Shown one piece after another: positions 37,058 through 45,236 of a DNA stretch of 64,000 nucleotides. The stretch is taken from the NCBI GenBank assembly GCA_024233085.1, contig JACKQC010000003.1, positions 248,001 to 312,000 of the forward strand, written 5' to 3'. The notes under the pieces were generated by a model. The model did no database searches, had not been told where the DNA came from, and saw nothing but the letters and a program-made list of their open reading frames with translations. Position numbers and translations under genes: made by a program. Each line of letters begins with the position of its first letter. The first letter of the stretch is position 1. The stretch comes from Akkermansiaceae bacterium. GTDB taxonomy: Bacteria > Verrucomicrobiota > Verrucomicrobiia > Verrucomicrobiales > DEV007.

Positions 37058-38536
37058 TCAATATTTCCGCCAAAGCGACGGCAGGAACAGCACCAGCACG
37101 GCGAAGAACTCGAGACGGCCCAGCGCCATCAACAGGCTGAGCAGAATCAGGGTGCCGGGATTCAGGGCTGCGTAGTTGTCCGTCGGTCCCACCAACTCCA
37201 TGCCGGGGCCGATGTTGAAGAGGGTGGCGAGCACCGCGCCAAACGCCGTGGAGGGATCGAAATCCGGCTCCAGCAACGCCACCCCCAGCGCGGCGACGCC
37301 GCAGGTCCCGAAGGCAAAGGCGAGAAACAGGGTCGTTTGCAACCGCACGGACTGGTCCGGGGTGCCGCCATTGAGCGTGAGCCGGAAAACCTGGTTGGGC
37401 CGGTAGGATTTCACCAGTTCCTGCACCCCAATTTTCGCGAAGAGAACCATGCGATTCATCTTCATCCCGCCCGCCGTGGAGCCGGCGCAGCCCCCGATCG
37501 CCATCAGCCCGAGCAGCAGCAACCGGGAAAAGGTGGGCCACTGGTCGTAGTCCTCCGTCCCGAAACCGGTCGTGGTGCTGATGGAGATGACGGTAAAAAA
37601 CGCCTTCCGCCATCCGGTGACGAAATCGCCGGTCTGCCCGACCAGCCAGAGATCCAACCCGATGACGACCGACACCACCAGCAACAGCAGAAAGTAATAG
37701 CGCGCCTCCTCCTCGGCGCGCAGCCGGCCCCACCGCCGGCGGGCGACGAACACGTAGAGCATGAAACTGAATCCGCCCAGCAACATGAAAAGCCCCAGCC
37801 ACAACTCCATGGGCAGGCTTTCGAAGGCCGCGATGCTCTTGTTCTCCGTGCTGAACCCTCCGGTGGACAGCGCGGTCATGGCGTGGTTCACGGCCTCGAA
37901 GGGCGTCATTCCCAACATCCAAAGCCCCACGCCGCAGACCGCCGTGAGACCCACGTAAATGAATAGCAGCGTCTTCGCCGTGTCCCGAATCCGCGACGCG
38001 GTCGCCTCCGAAAAATTCAGGCTCGACTCGTGCGCCACCAGCGACCGGCTCCCCACGCCCAGAAACGAAAGCACCGCCACGAAGAGCACCACGATCCCGA
38101 TGCCGCCCAGCCACTGCGTCACCGAGCGCCACAGCAGAATCGAGCGCGGCCACACATCGAGGTCTGTGATCACCGTCGATCCCGTCGTCGTGAATCCCGA
38201 CATCGATTCGAAAAAGGCGCCGACGAACGAAAGCGCCGCCGGCCCGAACAGGAAAGGAATGCCGCCAAACAGGGCCGACAACATCCAGCCCAGCCCCACG
38301 GTCACGATCGCCTCGCGCCGGAGCACCTCGTTTCCGCTTCGGCGTCCGAGAAAAAACAGGCCCAAGCCGGCGAAAAGCGTCACGGCGGTTCCCCATCCCA
38401 GAGCCTTCAGGCCGAGCCGGCCGGCCCCGGGATCGAACGACATCTCATAAGCCGCATATCCGCCGCAGGCCGCCATCGCCAGTGCGATCAGGCATAGCAG
38501 CATCCCGAGGATCTTGGCGAGAATGCGAAGATTCAT
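37058..38536 (-). CDS. trkH: Trk system potassium uptake protein, membrane subunit
   Basis: The 492-residue protein has ten or so membrane helices and four P-loop-like filter segments: SMSGFTTTGSTVI, MTALSTGGFST, STTTGFGTEDYDQWP and GGCAGSTAGGMKMNR. These identify the TrkH/KtrB potassium channel-like subunit of the inner membrane. It follows trkA by 40 bp on the same strand, so the two form the uptake system. Confidence 0.96.
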   Translation of the reverse strand: MNLRILAKILGMLLCLIALAMAACGGYAAYEMSFDPGAGRLGLKALGWGTAVTLFAGLGLFFLGRRSGNEVLRREAIVTVGLGWMLSALFGGIPFLFGPAALSFVGAFFESMSGFTTTGSTVITDLDVWPRSILLWRSVTQWLGGIGIVVLFVAVLSFLGVGSRSLVAHESSLNFSEATASRIRDTAKTLLFIYVGLTAVCGVGLWMLGMTPFEAVNHAMTALSTGGFSTENKSIAAFESLPMELWLGLFMLLGGFSFMLYVFVARRRWGRLRAEEEARYYFLLLLVVSVVIGLDLWLVGQTGDFVTGWRKAFFTVISISTTTGFGTEDYDQWPTFSRLLLLGLMAIGGCAGSTAGGMKMNRMVLFAKIGVQELVKSYRPNQVFRLTLNGGTPDQSVRLQTTLFLAFAFGTCGVAALGVALLEPDFDPSTAFGAVLATLFNIGPGMELVGPTDNYAALNPGTLILLSLLMALGRLEFFAVLVLFLPSLWRKY

Positions 38537-38576
38537 GGATTGGAAAAACTCTCCCGCCGCGGTACGCGCCTGTCGT

Positions 38577-39929
38577 TCAGGCCTTCGACACGAGTTTCAG
38601 GAATTGCTTCTTCGTTTTGGCGGAAACCAGGGCGTAAAGGTTGTCGCCCTCCTCGATCACGTCGTCCGCGGCGGGCGCCATCGCCCGAATCCCGTGCAGA
38701 ATGCCGACCAGGATGCAGCTCGCGGGCCACTCGATTTCGGCCACCTTTTTCCCCGCCACCTCGGATCCCTCCGCCACCGAGGCCTCGATGAGTTCCCCGG
38801 CCGGCAGCTCGCGCACCAGGTGAAAACGATCCGAGGTCACAAAGCGCATCAGGTCGCGCCGCGTGGCCTCCCGGGGACTGACCGCCGCGCGGATGCCCAT
38901 CCGCTCGCCGAAACTGGTGATCGCGTCCGCGTAGTCGGCGCGATGGATCAGGGTCAGACAGTTTTTCGCCCCTAGGCTGTGGGCCTGGATGCAGGTCATC
39001 ACGTTGTCCTCGTCCACCTCGGTCACCCCGATGAAGAAATCCGCGTCGCCCACGGCTTCCTCCTTCAACTCGGCCAGGGAGGTGGCGTCGGCGTTCAGCA
39101 CGGTGGCCGAGGCCAACTGCTCGGTCAGCACCTCGCACCGCGCCGGATCGACCTCGAAAATACGCACCCGGCAGTTCCCGCTCTCCAGGGTCTGGGCGAG
39201 GGAAAATCCGTACTCGCCGCCGCCGAAGATCACCACGTTGGTCACCTGCTCCTTTCCGCCGGCCGACCGCAGGCGGTTCGCCGCCTCGTGAAGCCGGTTC
39301 GGATCCCCAAACACCGTCACCAGATCGCCGCCATGGATTTCCTCGTCCGCGGTCGGAATGATCGACCGAACCCCCCGCTGGATCGATCCAATCCGGACCC
39401 GCGGCGGAAAATCCAGATCCTTCAGCGCTTTCCCGGCCAAATCACTTTCCGGCGACACGCGGAAGAGCTGCACCTCGATGTGTCCGCGGGCGATTTCCTC
39501 GACAAAAATCGAGTTCGGATTGCGCACGAACTTCGCCAACTCGATCGCGGCCAGCCTTTCCGAGCTGAAAACGTAGTCGATGCCGAACTGCGTCCGGAAA
39601 TCGAAGAGAAACTCCTCCCGTTGCAGGCCCGGGTGAACGCGACAGATCACCCGCCTCGCTCCGAGGGCCTTCGCCATCGAGCAGGAGACGAGATTGATGT
39701 TGTTGTCGCTGGTCAGCGCCAGAAACAGCTCGCATTCCGCCACTCCCGCCTCCAGCAGGGTGTTCACGCTCGACCCGTCGGCGGACATGACGCGCGCGTC
39801 GATCTTGCTGTCGAGATCGGAGGCGATCTTTTCGTCGCGCTCGATGACGACGATGCCGTGGCTTTCCTTCGACAGCCGGAGGGCCATGTAACGGCCGATC
39901 TCCCCGGCGCCAACGATGATGATGTTCAT
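38577..39929 (-). CDS. trkA: Trk system potassium transporter, NAD-binding regulatory subunit
   Basis: The 450-residue protein consists of two RCK (TrkA-N/TrkA-C) modules. The first starts MNIIIVGAGEIGRYMALRLS with VVIERDEKIASDLDSK; the second begins NVVIFGGGEYGFSLAQTLE with FEVDPARCEVL. It is cytoplasmic, binds NAD(H) and ATP and gates TrkH. It is the first gene of trkA-trkH, with 40 bp between them. Confidence 0.96.
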   Translation of the reverse strand: MNIIIVGAGEIGRYMALRLSKESHGIVVIERDEKIASDLDSKIDARVMSADGSSVNTLLEAGVAECELFLALTSDNNINLVSCSMAKALGARRVICRVHPGLQREEFLFDFRTQFGIDYVFSSERLAAIELAKFVRNPNSIFVEEIARGHIEVQLFRVSPESDLAGKALKDLDFPPRVRIGSIQRGVRSIIPTADEEIHGGDLVTVFGDPNRLHEAANRLRSAGGKEQVTNVVIFGGGEYGFSLAQTLESGNCRVRIFEVDPARCEVLTEQLASATVLNADATSLAELKEEAVGDADFFIGVTEVDEDNVMTCIQAHSLGAKNCLTLIHRADYADAITSFGERMGIRAAVSPREATRRDLMRFVTSDRFHLVRELPAGELIEASVAEGSEVAGKKVAEIEWPASCILVGILHGIRAMAPAADDVIEEGDNLYALVSAKTKKQFLKLVSKA

Positions 39930-40078
39930 GGACGGTCAGAACGCAGCCGATCCCGCGCGGCGGGATCGGTCTGAGCGCCTACCGTAACCATAGGAATCGA
40001 ATTCCACAAGCGCCCGACGCCCGGTCTCCCGAGTGGCGAAGATGGCCGCTCTATGGCAGAATAGCGGCCGAGAGAGCC

Positions 40079-40657
40079 CTGCCGAACGACAGCGATCTCA
40101 GCCCGATCGATTACCTCGCCCTCGAACGATCCGCGGAAACCAAGAGCGAATACCTCAACGGCATCGTCGTTTCCATGGCCGGGGCGAAATGCCGGCAAAA
40201 TCTGGTCAGCGCCGAACTGCTCGGAAGGATCGGAATCGCCTTCGAAGGCCGACCCTGCGTCGTGTTCGGCTCGGACATGAAAGTCCGAATCGAAAAAGCC
40301 AATGTCTTTCGCTACCCCGATGCGTCCGCTCTTTGCGGGTCCATCGATTTTTTCGACGGTGCCGAGGACGCCTATTCGAACCCGGTTTTCATCGCCGAAG
40401 TCCTCTCGGAAAGCACCCGGCACATCGACCGAAACGAGAAATTCGCCGGATACAGCTTCCTCGATTCCTTCACCGAATATCTCCTGGTCGAATCCGACGA
40501 AATCGCCGCCGAACTTCACCGCAAGGGCGAAGATGGCCGCTGGACCTGTGAAAGCTACTCGAATCCGGACGACGAATTGCGGCTCGAGTCCATCGGGGTG
40601 TCGCTCCGCCTCGGCAATCTTTACGCGAAAGTCGAATTTCCGCCCGCCGTTTCCTGA
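40079..40657 (+). CDS. Uma2-family (DUF820) endonuclease-like protein, possibly non-ATG start
   Basis: The conserved Uma2 N terminus is readable only upstream of the first ATG (40175): LSPIDYLALERSAETKSEYL followed by NGIVVSMAG. The only codon nearby that gives a full-length protein (192 residues, family norm about 190) is CTG 40079, preceded by GAGAG at 5 bases; from ATG 40175 it would have 160 residues. Candidate PD-(D/E)xK residues are Glu in SEYLNG, Asp in FGSDMKVRI, and Glu in PVFIAEVLSESTRHID. Uma2 genes are numerous in some phyla and their role is unclear. Either the start is unusual or the 5' end is damaged. Its end overlaps the convergent maf gene by 37 bp. Confidence 0.7.
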   Translation: MPNDSDLSPIDYLALERSAETKSEYLNGIVVSMAGAKCRQNLVSAELLGRIGIAFEGRPCVVFGSDMKVRIEKANVFRYPDASALCGSIDFFDGAEDAYSNPVFIAEVLSESTRHIDRNEKFAGYSFLDSFTEYLLVESDEIAAELHRKGEDGRWTCESYSNPDDELRLESIGVSLRLGNLYAKVEFPPAVS

Positions 40658-41247
40658 GACCGAGTCCCGCCGGGAAGAACGCCGAATCGTTCCCCGAGCC
40701 ATTTCGCCAGCTCCTCCATCGGCAGCCCGACCACGTTCGTCCACGAGCCGGTCACCCGCTCGATGACGATGTCGCCGTGGTCCTGCGCCGCGTAGGCACC
40801 GGCCTTGTCCATCGGATCGATCAACTCGTGGTAGCGGCGCAACTCCGCGTCGGAGAGCCGCCGGAAGGTCACGTCCGTCACCACGAAGAATTCCGCGTCG
40901 GCTTCCGTGCCCGCCCGGGCCACGCACACCGCCGTGTAAACCTGATGGGTGCGCCCGTTCAGGGAACGAATCATGGCAAAGGCCTCGGCCGCGTCCGCCG
41001 GCTTGCCCAGCGCGATGCCGTCGAGCAGCACCAGCGTGTCCGCCGCGATGACGACCCGTCCGGGATGGCTCCCGGCGACCGCGTCGGCCTTTAACTTCGC
41101 GTTGAGCCGGGTCAGCTCGCGAATCGGGATCGTCGCGTCCTCGATTTCCTCGACGTCCGGTTTGACGACTTCGAATCGGTAGCCCGCCTCCTCCATCAGG
41201 TCGCGGCGCCGGGGCGATCCGGAGGCGAGAATGAGCGTTTCATCCAT
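40621..41247 (-). CDS. maf: Maf-like nucleoside triphosphate pyrophosphatase
   Basis: The 208-residue protein has LILASGSPRRRDLMEEAGY (substrate loop), VVIAADTLVLLDG (catalytic Asp), LGKPADAAEAFAMI and DKAGAYAAQDHG. These are Maf family signatures; the family hydrolyses dTTP, UTP or modified nucleotides to monophosphates and may delay septation. The C-terminal 15 residues overlap the end of the Uma2 gene on the other strand. Sulfatase 2 lies 16 bp upstream on the same strand. Confidence 0.93.
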   Translation of the reverse strand: MDETLILASGSPRRRDLMEEAGYRFEVVKPDVEEIEDATIPIRELTRLNAKLKADAVAGSHPGRVVIAADTLVLLDGIALGKPADAAEAFAMIRSLNGRTHQVYTAVCVARAGTEADAEFFVVTDVTFRRLSDAELRRYHELIDPMDKAGAYAAQDHGDIVIERVTGSWTNVVGLPMEELAKWLGERFGVLPGGTRSQETAGGNSTFA

Positions 41248-41262
41248 GCCGGTTTTCGCGGG

Positions 41263-42585
41263 TCAGGAACGTTGCGGCACGCCGGCCCAGCTCGCGCGCC
41301 AGGCCTCCAGAGCGGCTTCCAGCTCGGCCCGCACCCCCGGATTGTCCACCGGCGCCTTTTCGCCCAAATCGGTGGAAAGGTCGAACAATTGCGGCGCTTC
41401 GGGCGCCTGGAATTCCTTCTTTTTCTTCGGTCGATCGATGACCAGTTTCCACGGACCGCGCCGGACGGCCGTTCCGCCGCCCGTCTCCCAAAACAGGGTA
41501 CGGTCCCCGACCCTACCCTGTTGGGTCAGGACCGGAAGCAGGCTGATCCCGTCGAGTTTCGCCGAACCTTCCGGCGTCGCGATTCCCGCCGCGTCCAGCA
41601 GGGTGGGAAAAATATCCATGCTCAGGCAGGTCGTGTCCGATTCGGTGCCGGGCGCGATTTTTCCCGGCCACGAGGCGATCGCCGGCACGCGGTGGCCGCC
41701 CTCCCAGGCCTGGCCCTTGAAACCGCGCAGACCGCCGTTGGAACCGTTGGGCGTGGCGCCGTTGTCCGAGCAGAAAATCACCAGCGTCTTTTCGGCGAGT
41801 CCCAATTTTTGGAGCGTTTCGACGATTTCACCCACTCCCTTGTCCACCTCGACAATCATTTCACGGTAGGCGTTCGGGATGTCGGTCCGTTCCCCGGTGA
41901 CGTTTCCGGGATCGCCCTTGATCCGGATCGGTTGGTCGTTCGGTCCCTGGTAGGGATAGTGCGGCGCCTCGTGCGGCAGGTAGAGACAGAAGGGCCGGTC
42001 CCGGTGCTCCTCGATGAAGGCGACACCATGCTTCGTGATCAGGTGCGTGGTGTAGCCCTCCTCGGGATGCGGAGTGTCCTGCCACCACCAGTCCTCGTAA
42101 CCGGCCTGGTCGATGTGGGAAAAGAAGTCGACATTCCCGCTGACGTAACCGCGAAACCGGTCGAAACCGTTGCGCACCGGGTTGAATTCCGGGGCGTAGC
42201 CGAGGTGCCACTTTCCAAAAACCCCCGTCGCGTAGCCGTGCTCCCGCAACACATCGGCGAAGGTCGCCTCCTCGACGGCGAGACCGGTGTCGCGATGGTT
42301 CGCCGCCGAAATGACGCCGCCCACGCCCGCCCGCTGCTGGTAGCGGCCCGTCACCAGCGCCGCGCGGGTCGGGGAGCACACCGAGCCGTTCGAATGATAA
42401 TCCGTCAGGCGCATTCCCGCCGCCGCCAACGCGTCGAGGTTCGGGGTCGGAATCGACTCGTTGCCGAAGCAGCCAATGTCGCCATAGCCGAGATCGTCGG
42501 CCATGATGACCACGAAGTTGGGGCGGTCGGCCGCGTGAAGCGCGCCCGCGACACCGAACAGGCAGGTCAGGAACAGGATTCTCAT
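41263..42585 (-). CDS. Type I sulfatase 2 (formylglycine-dependent), exported
   Basis: From ATG 42585 the protein has 440 residues with a signal peptide (MRILFLTCLFGVAGALHA). It has NFVVIMADDLGYGDIGCFGN, the formylglycine motif VCSPTRAALVTGRYQQR, FGKWHLGYAPEF and FCSDNGATPNGSNGGLRGFK. It is an arylsulfatase-A-like enzyme acting on sulfated sugars outside the cytoplasm. In the loop between SLLPVL and LFWET the residues TQQGRVGDRT are encoded by palindromic repeat copy E, in frame. A sugar isomerase/epimerase lies just upstream on the same strand behind its own terminator, fitting sugar catabolism. Confidence 0.93.
   Translation of the reverse strand: MRILFLTCLFGVAGALHAADRPNFVVIMADDLGYGDIGCFGNESIPTPNLDALAAAGMRLTDYHSNGSVCSPTRAALVTGRYQQRAGVGGVISAANHRDTGLAVEEATFADVLREHGYATGVFGKWHLGYAPEFNPVRNGFDRFRGYVSGNVDFFSHIDQAGYEDWWWQDTPHPEEGYTTHLITKHGVAFIEEHRDRPFCLYLPHEAPHYPYQGPNDQPIRIKGDPGNVTGERTDIPNAYREMIVEVDKGVGEIVETLQKLGLAEKTLVIFCSDNGATPNGSNGGLRGFKGQAWEGGHRVPAIASWPGKIAPGTESDTTCLSMDIFPTLLDAAGIATPEGSAKLDGISLLPVLTQQGRVGDRTLFWETGGGTAVRRGPWKLVIDRPKKKKEFQAPEAPQLFDLSTDLGEKAPVDNPGVRAELEAALEAWRASWAGVPQRS
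41488..41528. repeat. Palindromic repeat copy E (two units), inside sulfatase 2
   Basis: Two facing units, CCAAAACAGGGTACGGTC and GACCCTACCCTGTTGGGTC, form a long inverted repeat. They are translated in frame as a surface-loop segment of the sulfatase. Confidence 0.85.
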
Positions 42586-42605
42586 CGGTTTCGCGGTCTT
42601 TCGGC

Positions 42606-42637
42606 AAAAAGCCCGGGCCCCTCTCGGGAACCGGGCT
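42606..42637 (-). terminator. Intrinsic terminator after the sugar isomerase gene
   Basis: Read on the minus strand, AGCCCGG (42637-42631) pairs with CCGGGCT (42616-42610) around a GC-rich loop and is followed by five T residues. It lies between the isomerase stop (42672) and the start of sulfatase 2 (42585). Confidence 0.75.
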
Positions 42638-42671
42638 CTTCTCCAGTCTTTCGAAGGGTCCTTCCGGTCGC

Positions 42672-43523
42672 TCAAGCCGCGTCCCAGGCGTCCCGAATGT
42701 ATTGATAACCGAAGGTGTAAACCTCCTCCGGGCTCTCGAAAAGATCGCGCCACACGCGGGTCGCGGCCGCGAGATCCGGCAGCGCGCGGCCGAAGGCCTC
42801 GATCACCATCCAGTTGTCGTAGCCATTCTTTTTGAAAATCCCGATCGTTTCCTTGATGGGCGTGTGGTCCTTGCCCGGCGTGCCGCGGTCGTTGGCGGAG
42901 ATGTGGACGTGCTTGATGACGTCGAGGTTCGGCTCGATCACGCCGAGCGGATCTTTTTCCTCGATGTTGGCATGGAAGGTGTCGTACATCGTGAAGAAAT
43001 TCGGGTGGTTCACCCGCTTCACATAGGCCGCGGCCTGCTCGATCGTGTTCAGAAAATGGCACTCGAACCGGTTCAGCGACTCGATGGTCAGGCGCACACC
43101 GGCGTCCCGAGCCGCGTCGGCCATCTGGCGGTGTCCCTCGGCGGCCCAGTTCTTTTCGTCCTCCGTCGCGCCGTTGCCGGTGAAGTTGCACAATTCCTGG
43201 TAGTAGGGACCGCAAATGTTTTCCACCCCGGCGTTGTGGGCACACTCCACGACGCGCTTGAGATGGTCGACCCCGCCCTGGCGATGCGCCGGGTTCGCGC
43301 TGATGAGGCTCTGCTCGTCGGTCGGGCAGATGGTCACCGCGCAGCAGTCGAGTCCCGCGTTTTTGATGGCCTGGCCGACCTTCGTGAAATGCCCCGGGTC
43401 GCTGACATCGAAAATCGGGATCTCGACGCCGTCGAAACCGGTCGCCTTGAGTTTGTCGAGGACGGGAAAATTCTCTTCGGTCACATGACCGGTCCAGAGG
43501 AGCAGATTGAAGCCGATTTTCAT
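42672..43523 (-). CDS. TIM-barrel sugar isomerase/epimerase (hydroxypyruvate isomerase / ketose 3-epimerase family)
   Basis: The 283-residue AP-endonuclease-2-type TIM barrel begins MKIGFNLLLWTGHVTEENF. Likely metal ligands are Glu in LTIESLNRFECHF, Asp in TMYDTFHANIEE, His in HVHISANDRG and Glu in MVIEAFG, matching D-tagatose/D-psicose 3-epimerases. RGTPG after the His is also family-typical. It probably converts a ketose released from polysaccharide in the cytoplasm; the exact sugar cannot be told. The neighbour downstream is sulfatase 2. Confidence 0.87.
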   Translation of the reverse strand: MKIGFNLLLWTGHVTEENFPVLDKLKATGFDGVEIPIFDVSDPGHFTKVGQAIKNAGLDCCAVTICPTDEQSLISANPAHRQGGVDHLKRVVECAHNAGVENICGPYYQELCNFTGNGATEDEKNWAAEGHRQMADAARDAGVRLTIESLNRFECHFLNTIEQAAAYVKRVNHPNFFTMYDTFHANIEEKDPLGVIEPNLDVIKHVHISANDRGTPGKDHTPIKETIGIFKKNGYDNWMVIEAFGRALPDLAAATRVWRDLFESPEEVYTFGYQYIRDAWDAA

Positions 43524-43598
43524 GGTGGCGGGATTTAACAGCCGGGGAGAAGATTGCGCAAGGCCTCATCGCCGCCGCCCCGAACTCCGCCGGTCGCC

Positions 43599-44582
43599 CT
43601 ATCCGGCTTCTTTCATTTCGTCGTCGATCGCTTCTTCGATTTTTTTCGAAACTTCGGCGACGATTTCGTTCATGGCCGCCTTCGGATCGTAGCGAGCGGT
43701 GACGATCCCGCTCAGATCGCTCAATCCGGGCGTCCCCTCGCGCGGCTGGACGAGAAAAGCCCGGTATCGCGTGTGTTTGCCGATAAACATGCCGTGTTCC
43801 AGCAGGACATTTCCGATGGGAAAAGTACCGTCGGCCCGGACTTCATCGTCGAAGCGATCGGCGGGAGAAATGATCGCGACGCCAAAGCGGTAGTTTTGGA
43901 TCACAGTTTCAAGCGCCCGCAGGTTGGAGCCACCCTGCTTGAATTCCGGACTTTTTTTCCAGACGGTCACTTGAATCCGCTCCGGCATTTGCCGCTCGAG
44001 CGCCTTGGCCAACTCTTCCGCGAACGACAATCCCTCGGAGGTGCTGGCGACAAACACTTTCGCCGGCGTTTTCAGCCGATAATGCGGCTCGGCCATCATG
44101 CGCAGGCGGTCGATGGCTTCCGTTCGCGCGGGAGCGACGGTCTGGTAGCCTTGCTTGGCCAGCTCGAACACCTTTTTCCAGGGCTCGGAGTCGATGATCG
44201 TCTCGAGCATGAGATCGGCTTCGCACCCGTCGTTGTCGTCGTCCGGCGCGATCCGCCGGAGCTGGTCCAAGGGCGCGATCAGGTCCTTGTTGAGCAATTT
44301 AACGATTTTGTTCACCTTTTCCAGGAGCCCGCTGATCTCTTCCTCCGTCTCCTGGCCCTTGTCGAAGGCGATTTTGCCCTCCTTCACCTTGATGATCGCG
44401 TCCCGGATGGTCCCGAATTTTTGCACATGGCCATTGATGGCCTTTTTGCGGTGGGAGGTCTCCCCGGTCAGCAGGTGGACTCCGGTCCTCCCGTCCTCGC
44501 AAACGAGCCGGAAACATTCGGCCAGCATCGACCGGCAAACGATCTGTCGAACGGCGGCTTCCACCTCGCTATCCTGGGACAA
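43599..44582 (-). CDS. TIR-like (CAP12/PF10137-type) nucleotide-binding effector protein
   Basis: The protein has 327 residues from a TTG start at 44582, supported by AAGGA seven bases upstream. Residues 1-170 are mostly helical with no known domain. Residues 174-282 match the TIR-like domain found in CBASS/Pycsar effectors: KVFVASTSEGLSFAEELAKAL, then FKQGGSNLRALE, then VAIISPADRF, then GNVLLEHGMFIGKHTRYRAFLVQP. Glu262 (LLEHGMF) is at the place of the catalytic Glu used for NAD+ cleavage. The likely role is NAD depletion or signalling on activation. It lies 18 bp after a small helical gene (44601-45029) and opposite an ISOCOT-domain gene, with no nucleotide cyclase nearby. Function is inferred from the domain only. 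Confidence 0.75.
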   Translation of the reverse strand: MSQDSEVEAAVRQIVCRSMLAECFRLVCEDGRTGVHLLTGETSHRKKAINGHVQKFGTIRDAIIKVKEGKIAFDKGQETEEEISGLLEKVNKIVKLLNKDLIAPLDQLRRIAPDDDNDGCEADLMLETIIDSEPWKKVFELAKQGYQTVAPARTEAIDRLRMMAEPHYRLKTPAKVFVASTSEGLSFAEELAKALERQMPERIQVTVWKKSPEFKQGGSNLRALETVIQNYRFGVAIISPADRFDDEVRADGTFPIGNVLLEHGMFIGKHTRYRAFLVQPREGTPGLSDLSGIVTARYDPKAAMNEIVAEVSKKIEEAIDDEMKEAG

Positions 44583-44600
44583 AGTCGATTCCTTAGACCG

Positions 44601-45029
44601 TCAGGAAGCCCTGGCGGCGAGATTCCGCTCGATCGATTCATCCAGCTTCAGGAGGACGGCGGCGGTTCCAATACGCAACAGCGTGTCGACAAAGTACGCC
44701 CGCTCAAGAAATTTCTCGCGATATCCGAGGACCAATTGCCTCGTCTCGGCCGGCAGCCCGTCGATCAGGGTGACAACCTCGTTGAAGGCCCGCAACAACT
44801 TCTGGCCGACTTTCGCCAATCGAGGCGGTGGAGTGCCAAATGGCGCCGCCGCCGAGAAATACGACTGCCAGACTTGGCCGCTCGAATAGCAGGCGTCCCT
44901 GATGTTGGCGGTCGATGGCTCGCCAACCACGCGGTCAAAGATTTCATCCCACTCGTCCATCTGCGTGGGCAGGGAAAGGTCCGCGTCGACCGGGACGAAA
45001 TCCGGCGGGGAAATAGTTGCCTCTGACAT
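44601..45029 (-). CDS. Small helical protein upstream of the TIR-like gene
   Basis: The protein has 142 residues from ATG 45029; a GTG at 45053 would add eight. Predicted from composition to be mainly helical: VGQKLLRAFNEVVTLIDGL, TRQLVLGYREKFLERAYFV, AAVLLKLDESIERNL. There are no membrane segments and no motif that I recognise. It is transcribed with the TIR-like gene (18-bp gap), so it may be an immunity, sensor or scaffold partner. The promoter candidate TTGACC-17-TTAACG lies at 45055-45083 on the minus strand. Confidence 0.6.
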   Translation of the reverse strand: MSEATISPPDFVPVDADLSLPTQMDEWDEIFDRVVGEPSTANIRDACYSSGQVWQSYFSAAAPFGTPPPRLAKVGQKLLRAFNEVVTLIDGLPAETRQLVLGYREKFLERAYFVDTLLRIGTAAVLLKLDESIERNLAARAS

Positions 45030-45089
45030 GCTCGAACAGGAGAAGAAAGGCACACGTTAATGCTGTGTGACCTTGGTGGTCAAGTTGTG

Positions 45090-45148
45090 GAAAACTTTCA
45101 CCGATTTTTTGACATTGATTTTTTCCCGAAATCTTGCTGAAAGTTTTC
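45090..45148. promoter_or_regulatory. 11-bp inverted repeat in the AT-rich divergent promoter region
   Basis: GAAAACTTTCA (45090-45100) and TGAAAGTTTTC (45138-45148) are a perfect inverted repeat with 37 bases between the arms. They sit in the 207-bp, AT-rich gap between the divergent TIR-operon and ISOCOT genes. This could be a shared operator or a looping site. Confidence 0.5.
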
Positions 45149-45236
45149 TGGAAAATTCCTTTTCAAAACTCTTTGAAATGATTGATCATCCAGTTTTGTC
45201 GGTTATCTCCATGTTTGACGCTTTCTCATAAGAAAT

